From an uncultured Clostridia bacterium (GTDB lineage: Bacteria; Bacillota; Clostridia; Oscillospirales; CAG-272), in NCBI GenBank assembly GCA_947304475.1, contig CAMZBE010000008.1, positions 1 through 12,642 of the forward strand: 12,642 nt of DNA, written 5' to 3'. The notes beneath the pieces were generated by a model. The model was not told the origin of the DNA, made no database searches, and saw only the letters and a list, made by a program, of their open reading frames with translations. The translations under genes and the position numbers were made by a program. Of the stretch, positions 1 through 5,964 are shown piece after piece. The first letter of the stretch is position 1. Every line of letters begins with the position of its first letter.

Positions 1-349
1 CGACCGCCCCGGCGATCTTCGACGGCAGTCCGGGATCCGAGAGCACGCCCGATACGATCTCCCCGCACTCGAAAAAGAGTTGTCGGACCATCCAGAACGC
101 CCCGCCGCCGATCAGGAAAAAGAGCAGCAGCGTCAGGACCACCGACCACGCCCGGAGCGGCAGCCGCGTCTTCAAAGCAAGGAAGCGCGCGGGCGGTCTC
201 GTCGCACGGGCGATCAGATACGCGAAGCCGAAGGGCAGCAACGCCGACAGCAGCCGCGCCCCGAAAAAGTGCAGAACGGCAAGAGAGAGCGCGATCACCC
301 CGCCGATCGCCGCCGTCCGTCCGTAACGTCTGATACTCCCCTCCGTCAT
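1..349 (-). CDS. ytvI: AI-2E family / YtvI-like membrane permease, N-terminal part (cut by window edge)
   Basis: The minus-strand frame opening with ATG at 349-347 stays open to the left edge, giving 116 residues with no stop, so the C-terminal two thirds or more lies outside. The visible part has a short basic N-terminus (IRRYGR), then hydrophobic segments at about residues 14-48 and 66-88 separated by a basic linker with a conserved-looking RPPARFLALKTRLP stretch, and then the start of a soluble segment (about 92-116). This order of hairpin, P/L/K/R-rich linker and second hydrophobic segment is typical of the AI-2E transporter superfamily, including the sporulation protein YtvI. A G-rich stretch (AAAGGGGGAC on the coding strand) precedes the ATG. 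It is transcribed divergently from the cyclophilin gene. The family call is moderately confident. The YtvI subtype is inferred from the probable host and could be wrong, because the diagnostic C-terminal region is absent. Confidence 0.6.
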   Translation of the reverse strand, partial: MTEGSIRRYGRTAAIGGVIALSLAVLHFFGARLLSALLPFGFAYLIARATRPPARFLALKTRLPLRAWSVVLTLLLFFLIGGGAFWMVRQLFFECGEIVSGVLSDPGLPSKIAGAV

Positions 350-378
350 ACCGTCCCCCTTTCCCCTGCGCCTCTTTC

Positions 379-408
379 AGTATATCCCGCCGCCGCCCGC
401 CGTATGAA
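379..408 (-). promoter_or_regulatory. Possible sigma-A-type promoter for the YtvI-like gene
   Basis: On the minus strand a TATACT hexamer (384-379, 5 of 6 to TATAAT) lies 18 bp downstream of TTCATA (408-403, 4 of 6 to TTGACA). A start site around 372 would leave a leader of about 20 nt that includes the G-rich ribosome binding stretch. The spacer overlaps the GC-rich hairpin described at 393-418, so the call is tentative. No equally good plus-strand promoter for the cyclophilin gene is visible in this intergenic region. Confidence 0.35.
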
Positions 409-418
409 ACGCGGGCGG
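393..418. other. GC-rich inverted repeat in the divergent intergenic region
   Basis: CCGCCCGC (393-400) and GCGGGCGG (411-418) are exact reverse complements around a 10-nt loop. No T-run follows on either strand, so it does not look like an intrinsic terminator. It ends 15 nt before the AAGGAAG ribosome binding site of the cyclophilin gene and could lie in that gene's 5' leader. Its role is unknown, and in such GC-rich sequence it may be chance. Confidence 0.3.
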
Positions 419-446
419 GGCGATAAAAAAGAAAAGGAAGAAAACC

Positions 447-920
447 ATGGTCACGATCACAATGGAAAACGGAAAGCAGATCAAGATCGAACTCCTTCCC
501 GAATACGCGCCCAAGACCGTCGCCAACTTCGAGAAACTCGTGAAAGAGGGCTTTTACGACGGCTTGACCTTTCACCGGATCATTCCCGGTTTCATGATCC
601 AGGGCGGCGATCCGTCGGGTAACGGAACCGGCGGCTCAAAGGAGAAGATTCCCGGCGAATTCGCGCAGAACGGCTTCCCGCAGAATACGCTCAAACATAA
701 GCGCGGCGTAATCTCGATGGCGCGCGCGTACGATCCGAACTCCGCGTCCAGCCAGTTCTTCATCATGCACGCCGACGCGCCGCATCTCGACGGTGCCTAC
801 GCCGCGTTCGGTCGCGTGGTCGAGGGTATGGATACCGTGGACGAGATCGCCGCGACGCCGACCGGTTTCCGCGACGAGCCCCGCGTCCGCGTGGGGATCA
901 AGACCGTCACGATCGACTGA
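447..920 (+). CDS. ppiB: Cyclophilin-type peptidyl-prolyl cis-trans isomerase
   Basis: This 157-residue protein is a compact single-domain cyclophilin with no signal peptide, so it should act in the cytoplasm, catalysing cis-trans isomerisation of X-Pro bonds during folding. The core FHRIIPGFMIQGGDP (42-56) carries the catalytic Arg44 and Gln52. GVISMARA (87-94) and NSASSQFFI (98-106) line the active site, and LDGAYAAFGRVVEGMD (114-129) matches the C-terminal family block. The position of the cyclosporin-contacting Trp of human CypA (W121) appears to be His113, as in many bacterial cyclophilins, which predicts weak drug binding. The start is fixed by AAGGAAG at 434-440, 6 nt before ATG. mutY starts one base after its stop, so the two are probably translated together. 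Family assignment is firm; the ppiB symbol is by general similarity. Confidence 0.95.
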   Translation: MVTITMENGKQIKIELLPEYAPKTVANFEKLVKEGFYDGLTFHRIIPGFMIQGGDPSGNGTGGSKEKIPGEFAQNGFPQNTLKHKRGVISMARAYDPNSASSQFFIMHADAPHLDGAYAAFGRVVEGMDTVDEIAATPTGFRDEPRVRVGIKTVTID

Positions 921-921
921 T

Positions 922-2037
922 ATGTCCGACCGAAACCGCGGGAACGCCGGAGATTTTTCCGATCGCCCCCCTGCCATTTTCGCGTCGCTTCCCGCCCTGA
1001 TCGTCGACTGGTACCGGAAGAACCGGCGCCGCCTTCCCTGGCGGGAAACGGTCAGCCCGTACCGGACGCTGATCTCCGAGATCATGCTTCAGCAGACGCG
1101 GGTGGAGGCGGTCAAACCCTATTTCGACCGTTTTCTTTCGCTCTTTCCCGACGTCGCCGCACTCGCCTGCGCCGACGACGATCTGCTTTACAAAGCGTGG
1201 GAAGGGCTCGGGTATTACAGCCGGGCGCGCAACCTCAAAAAATGCGCCCGCGAGATCGTCGACCGCTTCGGCGGCGTGATCCCTTCGTCGTATTCCGACC
1301 TGCTCTCGCTTCCCGGGATCGGTCCCTACACCGCGGGGGCTGTCGCCGCGTTCGCCTACGGGGAACCGGTCGCCGCGGTGGACGGCAACGTTCTGCGGGT
1401 GACGGCGCGGATCACGGCGGAGACCGGCGACGTTCTCCTGCCCGCCGTCAAAAACAGGCTGACGGCTCTGGTCTCGTCTCTGGTACCGGATGACGCTCCG
1501 GGCGACTTCGGGCAGGGACTGATCGAACTGGGGGCGCTGATCTGTCTTCCCAACCGTCCCCCGAAGTGCGATCTCTGCCCCGTCCGCGCCCTCTGCCAAG
1601 GGTACGAAAAGAGGATCGCCGGAACGCTCCCGGTACGCGGGAAGAAAGCCGAACGCAAACGCGACCGCCGCACCGTACTGGTGGTTCGCTCTGGGACGCG
1701 CACCCTTCTGCACAAGCGTCCCGCACGCGGTCTTCTCGCCGGACTGTGGGAGTTCCCGAATTTTTCCGGGGGGTTTTCGGAAAAAGAGGCGCTCGACGCG
1801 GTACGCGCCTTCGGACTGGAGCCGCTTCGCGTCGTCCCCCTGGAGCCCTCGAAGCACCTGTTCACCCATATCGAGTGGCAGATGACCGGCTATCTTATCC
1901 TGGTCGGCGAACCCGATCTGCCCCTGCCAGACGGCTTCGTGATGCCCGAGACCGAAGATCTGCTCTCGCGTTACGCGATCCCGTCCGCATTTTCCGCCTA
2001 TACGCGCCGGCTGCGCGAACCGCTGCCGCGACAATAA
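922..2037 (+). CDS. mutY: A/G-specific adenine glycosylase MutY
   Basis: This 371-residue base-excision repair enzyme removes adenine mispaired with 8-oxoguanine or guanine. The N-terminal catalytic domain has LPWR (38-41), ISEIMLQQTRVEAV (51-64) with the catalytic Glu53, the helix-hairpin-helix LPGIGPYTAGA (130-140) and VDGNVLRV (153-160) with catalytic Asp154. Four cysteines, C208, C216, C219 and C225, supply the [4Fe-4S] ligands. The first gap is seven residues, against six in E. coli MutY. Residues from about 249 to 365 form the NUDIX-like 8-oxoG recognition domain, including FTHIEW (314-319) in place of the FSH segment of the E. coli enzyme. ATG at 922 is chosen although the frame is open upstream, because earlier starts lie inside the cyclophilin gene. 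No clear ribosome binding site is present, so translation is probably coupled to that gene, whose stop ends at 920. Length is normal for the family. Confidence 0.96.
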   Translation: MSDRNRGNAGDFSDRPPAIFASLPALIVDWYRKNRRRLPWRETVSPYRTLISEIMLQQTRVEAVKPYFDRFLSLFPDVAALACADDDLLYKAWEGLGYYSRARNLKKCAREIVDRFGGVIPSSYSDLLSLPGIGPYTAGAVAAFAYGEPVAAVDGNVLRVTARITAETGDVLLPAVKNRLTALVSSLVPDDAPGDFGQGLIELGALICLPNRPPKCDLCPVRALCQGYEKRIAGTLPVRGKKAERKRDRRTVLVVRSGTRTLLHKRPARGLLAGLWEFPNFSGGFSEKEALDAVRAFGLEPLRVVPLEPSKHLFTHIEWQMTGYLILVGEPDLPLPDGFVMPETEDLLSRYAIPSAFSAYTRRLREPLPRQ

Positions 2038-2058
2038 GAATTATAAGGAGATCACAAA

Positions 2059-2889
2059 ATGAAAAAGCCCCTCTTCATGCGTTTTCCCGGCGGTCTCGAC
2101 CGCGCTCTGACCTTCTCCTACGACGACGGCGTTTCGCCCGACAAACGCCTTGTTTCGATCTTCAGAAAATACGGGCTGAAGGCGACCTTCAATATCAACT
2201 CCGCCGAGTTCTCGCCCGACGATCCGTCGCTCCCCCGCAACGGCACGCGGCTCTCGGCGAAGGAAGCGGTCGAAACCTACGAAGGAATGGAGGTAGCCGT
2301 CCACGGCGCGATCCACCCCTTCTGGGATCAACTTCCCGACGCGTCGGCGACCTACGATATCCTCCGCGACCGCTTCGATCTCGAGCGGATCTTTCACCGG
2401 ATCATCCGCGGCTCGGCGGCGCCCTACGGCGTGACCGGCGAACGCTGCAAGAACGCCCTGAAGGCGGCGGGGATCGTCTACTGCCGCACGACGGTCTCGA
2501 CCGAAAAGTTCTCGATGCCGAAGGACTGGCTGGAACTGCCCGCGACCTGCCACCACGGCAACCCGCGCCTCCAGGAACTGGGGGACAGATTTCTTTCGGT
2601 CGATAAACCGCGCGCCCCGCAACTCTTCTACGTCTGGGGGCACAGTTACGAGTTCGACAACGAGAACAACTGGGACGTGATCGAACGGTTCGCCGAGAAG
2701 ATGAGCGGACACGGCGACCTGATCTGGTACGCGACCAATATGGAGATCTACGAATATACCGAGGCGTACAACCGCCTCGTGTGGAGCGCCGACCTCGACC
2801 GCGTCTACAACCCGACCTTCACCGAACTCTGGTTCGTCTACGGCAAGCAGACCTACCGCGTCATGCCCGGCGAAACCGTTGTGTTCTGA
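2059..2889 (+). CDS. Polysaccharide deacetylase (NodB homology domain) family protein, cytoplasmic form
   Basis: This 276-residue protein is a probable metal-dependent carbohydrate-esterase-4-type deacetylase. The sequence shows NodB motif 1, TFSYDDG (18-24, with Asp22/Asp23), motif 2, HGAIH (82-86, metal-binding His82 and His86) and motif 3, RGSAAPYG (117-124). A late WGHSYEFD (193-200) probably supplies the active-site His and a substrate-contacting Glu. There is no signal peptide or membrane segment, so the substrate is likely a small intracellular sugar derivative, or export uses another route; the actual substrate cannot be read from sequence. AAGGAG at 2045-2050, 8 nt before ATG, is a strong ribosome binding site. 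The gene follows mutY by 21 nt and ends just before the terminator at 2907, closing the plus-strand cluster. The C-terminal 30 residues (from about NPTFTELW) form a small appendage seen in similar Firmicutes proteins as I recall them. Confidence 0.88.
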   Translation: MKKPLFMRFPGGLDRALTFSYDDGVSPDKRLVSIFRKYGLKATFNINSAEFSPDDPSLPRNGTRLSAKEAVETYEGMEVAVHGAIHPFWDQLPDASATYDILRDRFDLERIFHRIIRGSAAPYGVTGERCKNALKAAGIVYCRTTVSTEKFSMPKDWLELPATCHHGNPRLQELGDRFLSVDKPRAPQLFYVWGHSYEFDNENNWDVIERFAEKMSGHGDLIWYATNMEIYEYTEAYNRLVWSADLDRVYNPTFTELWFVYGKQTYRVMPGETVVF

Positions 2890-2906
2890 ACCTCCGAACG
2901 CAAGAA

Positions 2907-2939
2907 AACGCTCCCCCGGCAATCCGCCGGGGGAGCGTT
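2907..2939. terminator. Bidirectional intrinsic terminator between convergent operons
   Basis: AACGCTCCCCCGGC (2907-2920) and GCCGGGGGAGCGTT (2926-2939) are perfect reverse complements: a 14-bp GC-rich stem with a 5-nt loop. A T-rich tail follows on the plus strand (TTCTTATT), and the minus strand reads TTTTCTT after the stem. It lies 17 nt after the deacetylase stop and 14 nt beyond the last transporter gene's stop on the other strand, so it should end both transcripts. Confidence 0.92.
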
Positions 2940-2953
2940 CTTATTCGGTCGGT

Positions 2954-3523
2954 TCAGCGGAACAGGATCACGCCCGCAACCCCCGAAAGCAGGATCAGGA
3001 AGATGGGCGAGATACTCTTTTTCCGAACGCGGCGGTAGAGCCACGCGACGAGGATTAAAAAGCAGAAGAGCAGAACCGAGGGGAGCGAGAAGGTCGCCGC
3101 ATCCCCGATCTTGCCGATCCCGATAAACAGGGAGAGAAACATGATCACCGCGGCGGAAAGGATCAGGGCGACCACGGCGGAACGCACCCCCGACAGAACC
3201 GCGCGGGTTCCCCGGTAGGAGAGCAGTTTGCCGAGCACCGCCACGAGCAGAACCGTCACGATAAACGCCGGCAGGATCACGCCGACCGTCGCCAGCAGCG
3301 CCCCGAGGATCCCCGCCTGCGAGGAACCGACGAAGGTCGCCATATTGACGGCGACGGGACCGGGGGTAGACTCCGAAACGGCGATGAAATCGAGCAGTTG
3401 CTCGTCGGACAGCCACCCGTTTGCAAGGCATTCGTCGCGCATCAGGGGGATCATGGCGTACCCGCCGCCGAAGGCGACCGCACCGATCTTGAGAAAGGTC
3501 AGAAACAGGCGAAGATAGATCAC
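2954..3523 (-). CDS. chrA: CHR-type (chromate) transporter, second half-size subunit
   Basis: This 189-residue membrane protein of the CHR family is in its half-size (single-domain) form. It carries both family signatures: FGGGYAMIPLM (18-28) next to the first membrane segment, and ESTPGPVAVN (51-60). Further hydrophobic segments lie at about 67-100, 112-136, 147-164 and 172-188. Half-size CHR proteins are normally encoded as tandem pairs and are thought to work together, and the partner is the gene immediately upstream. The start is GTG at 3523-3521, inside a GTGA overlap with that partner's stop, supported by AAGGAG at 3531-3536 seven nt away. It is the last gene of the minus-strand run before the terminator at 2907-2939. 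The transported ion cannot be predicted with certainty; chromate/sulfate antiport is the family reference, but many members are uncharacterised. Confidence 0.9.
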   Translation of the reverse strand: MIYLRLFLTFLKIGAVAFGGGYAMIPLMRDECLANGWLSDEQLLDFIAVSESTPGPVAVNMATFVGSSQAGILGALLATVGVILPAFIVTVLLVAVLGKLLSYRGTRAVLSGVRSAVVALILSAAVIMFLSLFIGIGKIGDAATFSLPSVLLFCFLILVAWLYRRVRKKSISPIFLILLSGVAGVILFR

Positions 3524-4146
3524 GGCGCCCCTCCTTCCCCGGTCTCCCCGGCGTCTTTGGTCTCCCCGGTCTCCCGGTCGCCGTCCTTATCGCGGTGCAG
3601 CAGAGCGAACAGATACGCGAACAGCCCGAGCGCGGCGCCGATCAGAACGAACCAGACCGACGAGAACCGGATCGCAAAAAGCGAAAGGGCGACCGCTGCA
3701 AGCGTGACCGCAACGAACACGGTGACGGCAAACGGCGTTTTCGACAGTTTTTTGAAAAGGCGCAGGGCGGCGGCAAAAATCAGGAACACGACCGCGACCT
3801 GAACCCCCCGGAACGCCGAAGCCACCCACGGAACCGACAGAAAACGCTCGAAGAAAAGCGAGATCAGATAGATGATGACAAACGACGGCGTCACGACGCC
3901 CACCGTCCCGAGGATCGCCCCGGGAAGCCGCGCGACGCGATAGCCGATATAGGTCGCCCCGTTGATCGCGATCGGTCCCGGCGTCGATTCCGCGATCGCG
4001 ACCATGTCGAGAAACTCTTCCGTATCGAGCCATTTCCGCCTGGAAACGAACTCGTTTTCGAGCAGGGAGATCATGGCGTATCCCCCGCCGAACGTGAAGA
4101 GCCCGATCTTCATCATCGTAAACAGCAAAAGAAACAGTTTTTTCAT
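3520..4146 (-). CDS. chrA: CHR-type (chromate) transporter, first half-size subunit
   Basis: This 208-residue paralogue of its downstream neighbour shares the signatures FGGGYAMISLL (19-29) and ESTPGPIAIN (53-62) at equivalent positions. Hydrophobic stretches run at about 4-28, 72-100, 113-130, 138-160 and 164-183. After the last one comes a hydrophilic tail of about 25 residues (184-208), with GETG-type repeats encoded by iterated GGTCTCCCCGG blocks on the plus strand; the downstream gene lacks such a tail. The end of the tail (GEGGAP) also encodes the AAGGAG used by the next gene, so its sequence may be partly constrained by that. ATG at 4146 is the only sensible start, but the site before it (GAAAGAAAGAAG) is weak. 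It lies 33 nt downstream of recX, with no terminator between, so it is probably cotranscribed with recA-recX at least in part. Confidence 0.9.
   Translation of the reverse strand: MKKLFLLLFTMMKIGLFTFGGGYAMISLLENEFVSRRKWLDTEEFLDMVAIAESTPGPIAINGATYIGYRVARLPGAILGTVGVVTPSFVIIYLISLFFERFLSVPWVASAFRGVQVAVVFLIFAAALRLFKKLSKTPFAVTVFVAVTLAAVALSLFAIRFSSVWFVLIGAALGLFAYLFALLHRDKDGDRETGETKDAGETGEGGAP
3531..3536 (-). promoter_or_regulatory. Ribosome binding site fixing the GTG start of the second CHR gene
   Basis: AAGGAG on the minus strand lies 7 nt upstream of GTG at 3523-3521. No ATG is available nearby in that frame. The site is inside the last codons of the upstream CHR gene, which fits translational coupling through the GTGA overlap. 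Confidence 0.75.
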
Positions 4147-4179
4147 CCGTTCTTCTTTCTTTCGGATATTTTCGTATCG

Positions 4180-4788
4180 TCAGTTTTCGCCGCCGAAGCC
4201 GTATCGCCAGAGCGCGGCGCGGATCTTATCGTCGTCAAGCCCGCGGGAGCGGCAGCGCTTGATCAAAGCCTTTTTGATCTCGGCAAAATCGATCTCCCCC
4301 GTGTCGACGGCGTCTTTCACGGCGGCGTCGGCGTCCGCCCGGGCGTATCCCTTGGCGATTAGCGCCGAGACGATCTTTCGTTCCCCCCACAGGTTCCGGC
4401 GCGCGTACCCGACGGCGAGCCGCCGCGCCTGTTCCCCCTCGCGGATATACCCGAGCGCGACCATCCTTTCAACGGCTTCCGCGGCGATTTCGCGCGAAAC
4501 CCCCTTCCGGATCAACTTGTCGCGCAGGGTGCGGGCGTTGTTGTCCCCGTATTCGAGGATGCGGATCGCGTGGCGGCAGGCAAGCCGGTATTCGGACGCG
4601 TGAAGGAGTTCCGGGAGCACCGTATCCGACAGCGACGTCCCGACGCCGGGCGCACCCAACCGCTCGTAAAGAGAGGCAGGGACGGAAAGGTTGACCTCTC
4701 CGCCCCCGTCGAGGGCGACCGTCAGAGAAAAGGCGTCCTTCCCCGCCCGTTTTGCGGCGGAGACCACTCCCGAACCGATCTCTTTCAC
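4180..4788 (-). CDS. recX: RecX, regulatory protein of RecA
   Basis: This 202-residue protein is a probable RecX, which binds RecA filaments and modulates (usually inhibits) recombinase and coprotease activity. The family's repeated three-helix modules are visible: EYRLACRHAIRILEY (66-80) with DNNARTLRDKLIRKG (82-96), then MVALGYIREGEQARRLAVGY (109-128) with LWGERKIVSALIAKGY (133-148), and a third, more divergent copy from about 165 to the end. The N-terminal 60 residues form the variable extension typical of Gram-positive RecX. The start is GTG at 4788-4786, 2 nt after the recA stop. No clear ribosome binding site is seen, so expression is probably coupled to recA. Position directly after recA, as in many bacteria, strongly supports the call. 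Confidence 0.93.
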   Translation of the reverse strand: MKEIGSGVVSAAKRAGKDAFSLTVALDGGGEVNLSVPASLYERLGAPGVGTSLSDTVLPELLHASEYRLACRHAIRILEYGDNNARTLRDKLIRKGVSREIAAEAVERMVALGYIREGEQARRLAVGYARRNLWGERKIVSALIAKGYARADADAAVKDAVDTGEIDFAEIKKALIKRCRSRGLDDDKIRAALWRYGFGGEN

Positions 4789-4790
4789 GG

Positions 4791-5894
4791 TCAGTTGTTC
4801 TCGTCCGCCACTTCAAAGTCGCGGAGATCGAACTCTTCTTCACCCGCGTCGAACTCCTCTTCGGGATCCGACTTCGCGGCGGCGGCGCGCACGGCGTCCT
4901 GCACGCGTTTCAAAACGTCGGGTTCGCTCTCGAGGTAAATCCGGGCGTTGTCCTTACCCTGTCCGATCCGCTGTCCCTCAAACGAGAACCACGAGCCGCT
5001 CTTCTCGATGATGCCGTACCCGACCGCGAGATCCAGCGCCTCGCTGCCCTTCGAGATCCCCTTACCGTAGAGGATGTCGAATTCCGCGATCTTGAAGGGG
5101 GGCGCGACCTTGTTCTTCACGACCTTGCACTTCACGCGGTTGCCGTAGACTTCGGCGCCGTTTTTCAGCGACTCGGTCTTGCGGATATCAATACGCACCG
5201 ACGCGTAGTATTTCAGCGCCTTACCGCCGGTCGTGACCTCGGGGTTCCCGTACATCACGCCGACCTTCTCGCGCAACTGGTTGATGAAGATGACGATGCA
5301 GTTGGATTTGGCGATCGCGCCCGACAGTTTGCGCATCGCCTGGCTCATCAGCCGCGCCTGCACGCCGACGTGGGACGCGCCCATCTCGCCGTCGATCTCC
5401 TGCTTCGGCACCAGCGCCGCCACCGAGTCGACCACGATAATGTCGATCGCGCCCGAATTGACCAGCGCCTCGGCGATCTCGAGCGCCTGCTCGCCGCAGT
5501 CGGGCTGCGAAATCAGGAGGTTGTTGGTATCGACGCCGAGGTGTTTGGCGTACACGGGATCCAGCGCGTGTTCGGCGTCGATGAACGCCGCTTCGCCGCC
5601 CGCCTTCTGCACTTCCGCCACGACGTGGAGCGCCACGGTGGTCTTACCGGAACTCTCCGGCCCGTAGATCTCGGTGATCCGTCCCTTCGGGATCCCCCCG
5701 ACGCCGAGCGCCAGGTCGAGCGACAGACTTCCCGTCGAGACCGCCTCGACGTTCATGTTGCTGACCTCGCCGAGCCGCATGATCGATCCCTTGCCGCAAT
5801 CGCGCTCAATTCTCGAAATGACGGTCTCAAGCGCCGCCTTCTTATCGCCGACCGCCGCCGGCTCGTTCTTTACTGCCGTTTTCTTTGCTGCCAT
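4791..5894 (-). CDS. recA: RecA recombinase
   Basis: This is a full-length RecA of 367 residues: the ATP-dependent strand-exchange protein and SOS coprotease. Landmarks are Walker A GPESSGKT (78-85), FIDAEHALD (104-112) with the catalytic Glu108, and a Walker B stretch IIVVDSVAAL (152-161). The DNA-binding loop L1 region is GEMGASHVGVQAR (169-181), and L2 spans FINQLREKVGVMYGN (203-217) to TTGG. The C-terminal tail is strongly acidic and contains EEEFD twice (346-350 and 353-357); such tails regulate DNA access. ATG at 5894 follows AAGGAG at 5905-5910. recX begins 2 nt after its stop. The 70-nt gap to galK holds a possible -10 but no recognisable LexA operator. Confidence 0.99.
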   Translation of the reverse strand: MAAKKTAVKNEPAAVGDKKAALETVISRIERDCGKGSIMRLGEVSNMNVEAVSTGSLSLDLALGVGGIPKGRITEIYGPESSGKTTVALHVVAEVQKAGGEAAFIDAEHALDPVYAKHLGVDTNNLLISQPDCGEQALEIAEALVNSGAIDIIVVDSVAALVPKQEIDGEMGASHVGVQARLMSQAMRKLSGAIAKSNCIVIFINQLREKVGVMYGNPEVTTGGKALKYYASVRIDIRKTESLKNGAEVYGNRVKCKVVKNKVAPPFKIAEFDILYGKGISKGSEALDLAVGYGIIEKSGSWFSFEGQRIGQGKDNARIYLESEPDVLKRVQDAVRAAAAKSDPEEEFDAGEEEFDLRDFEVADENN

Positions 5895-5904
5895 GGTTTT
5901 TCGT

Positions 5905-5936
5905 CTCCTTGTATTTTGTTTTACGCCTACAGTATA
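5905..5936 (-). promoter_or_regulatory. recA leader: ribosome binding site and possible -10 element
   Basis: AAGGAG (5910-5905) is 10 nt before the recA ATG. Further upstream, TATACT (5936-5931) matches 5 of 6 of a sigma-A -10. The sequence 16-18 bp before it (GTTTTA or overlapping T-rich hexamers, about 5953-5960) is a poor -35. Neither the Gram-positive SOS box (GAAC-N4-GTTC) nor a full CTGT-N8-ACAG box is present. If this is a promoter, it probably supplements readthrough from galK. Confidence 0.4.
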
Positions 5937-5964
5937 GCGCAGGCAAGGGGAAATAAAACGGACC

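Noticed and set aside
393..418. Hairpin as an intrinsic terminator
   Set aside because: There is no T-run after the stem on either strand, and it lies between divergent genes where no terminator is expected.
793..921. Upstream extension of mutY
   Set aside because: The 43 extra residues overlap the cyclophilin gene and are Arg/Pro/Ser-rich. MutY similarity begins shortly after the ATG at 922.
5918..5933. TGTTTTACGCCTACAG as a proven LexA box
   Set aside because: Only one half-site (ACAG) fits the CTGT-N8-ACAG form, and it does not match the Gram-positive consensus. It is kept only as a candidate in the findings.
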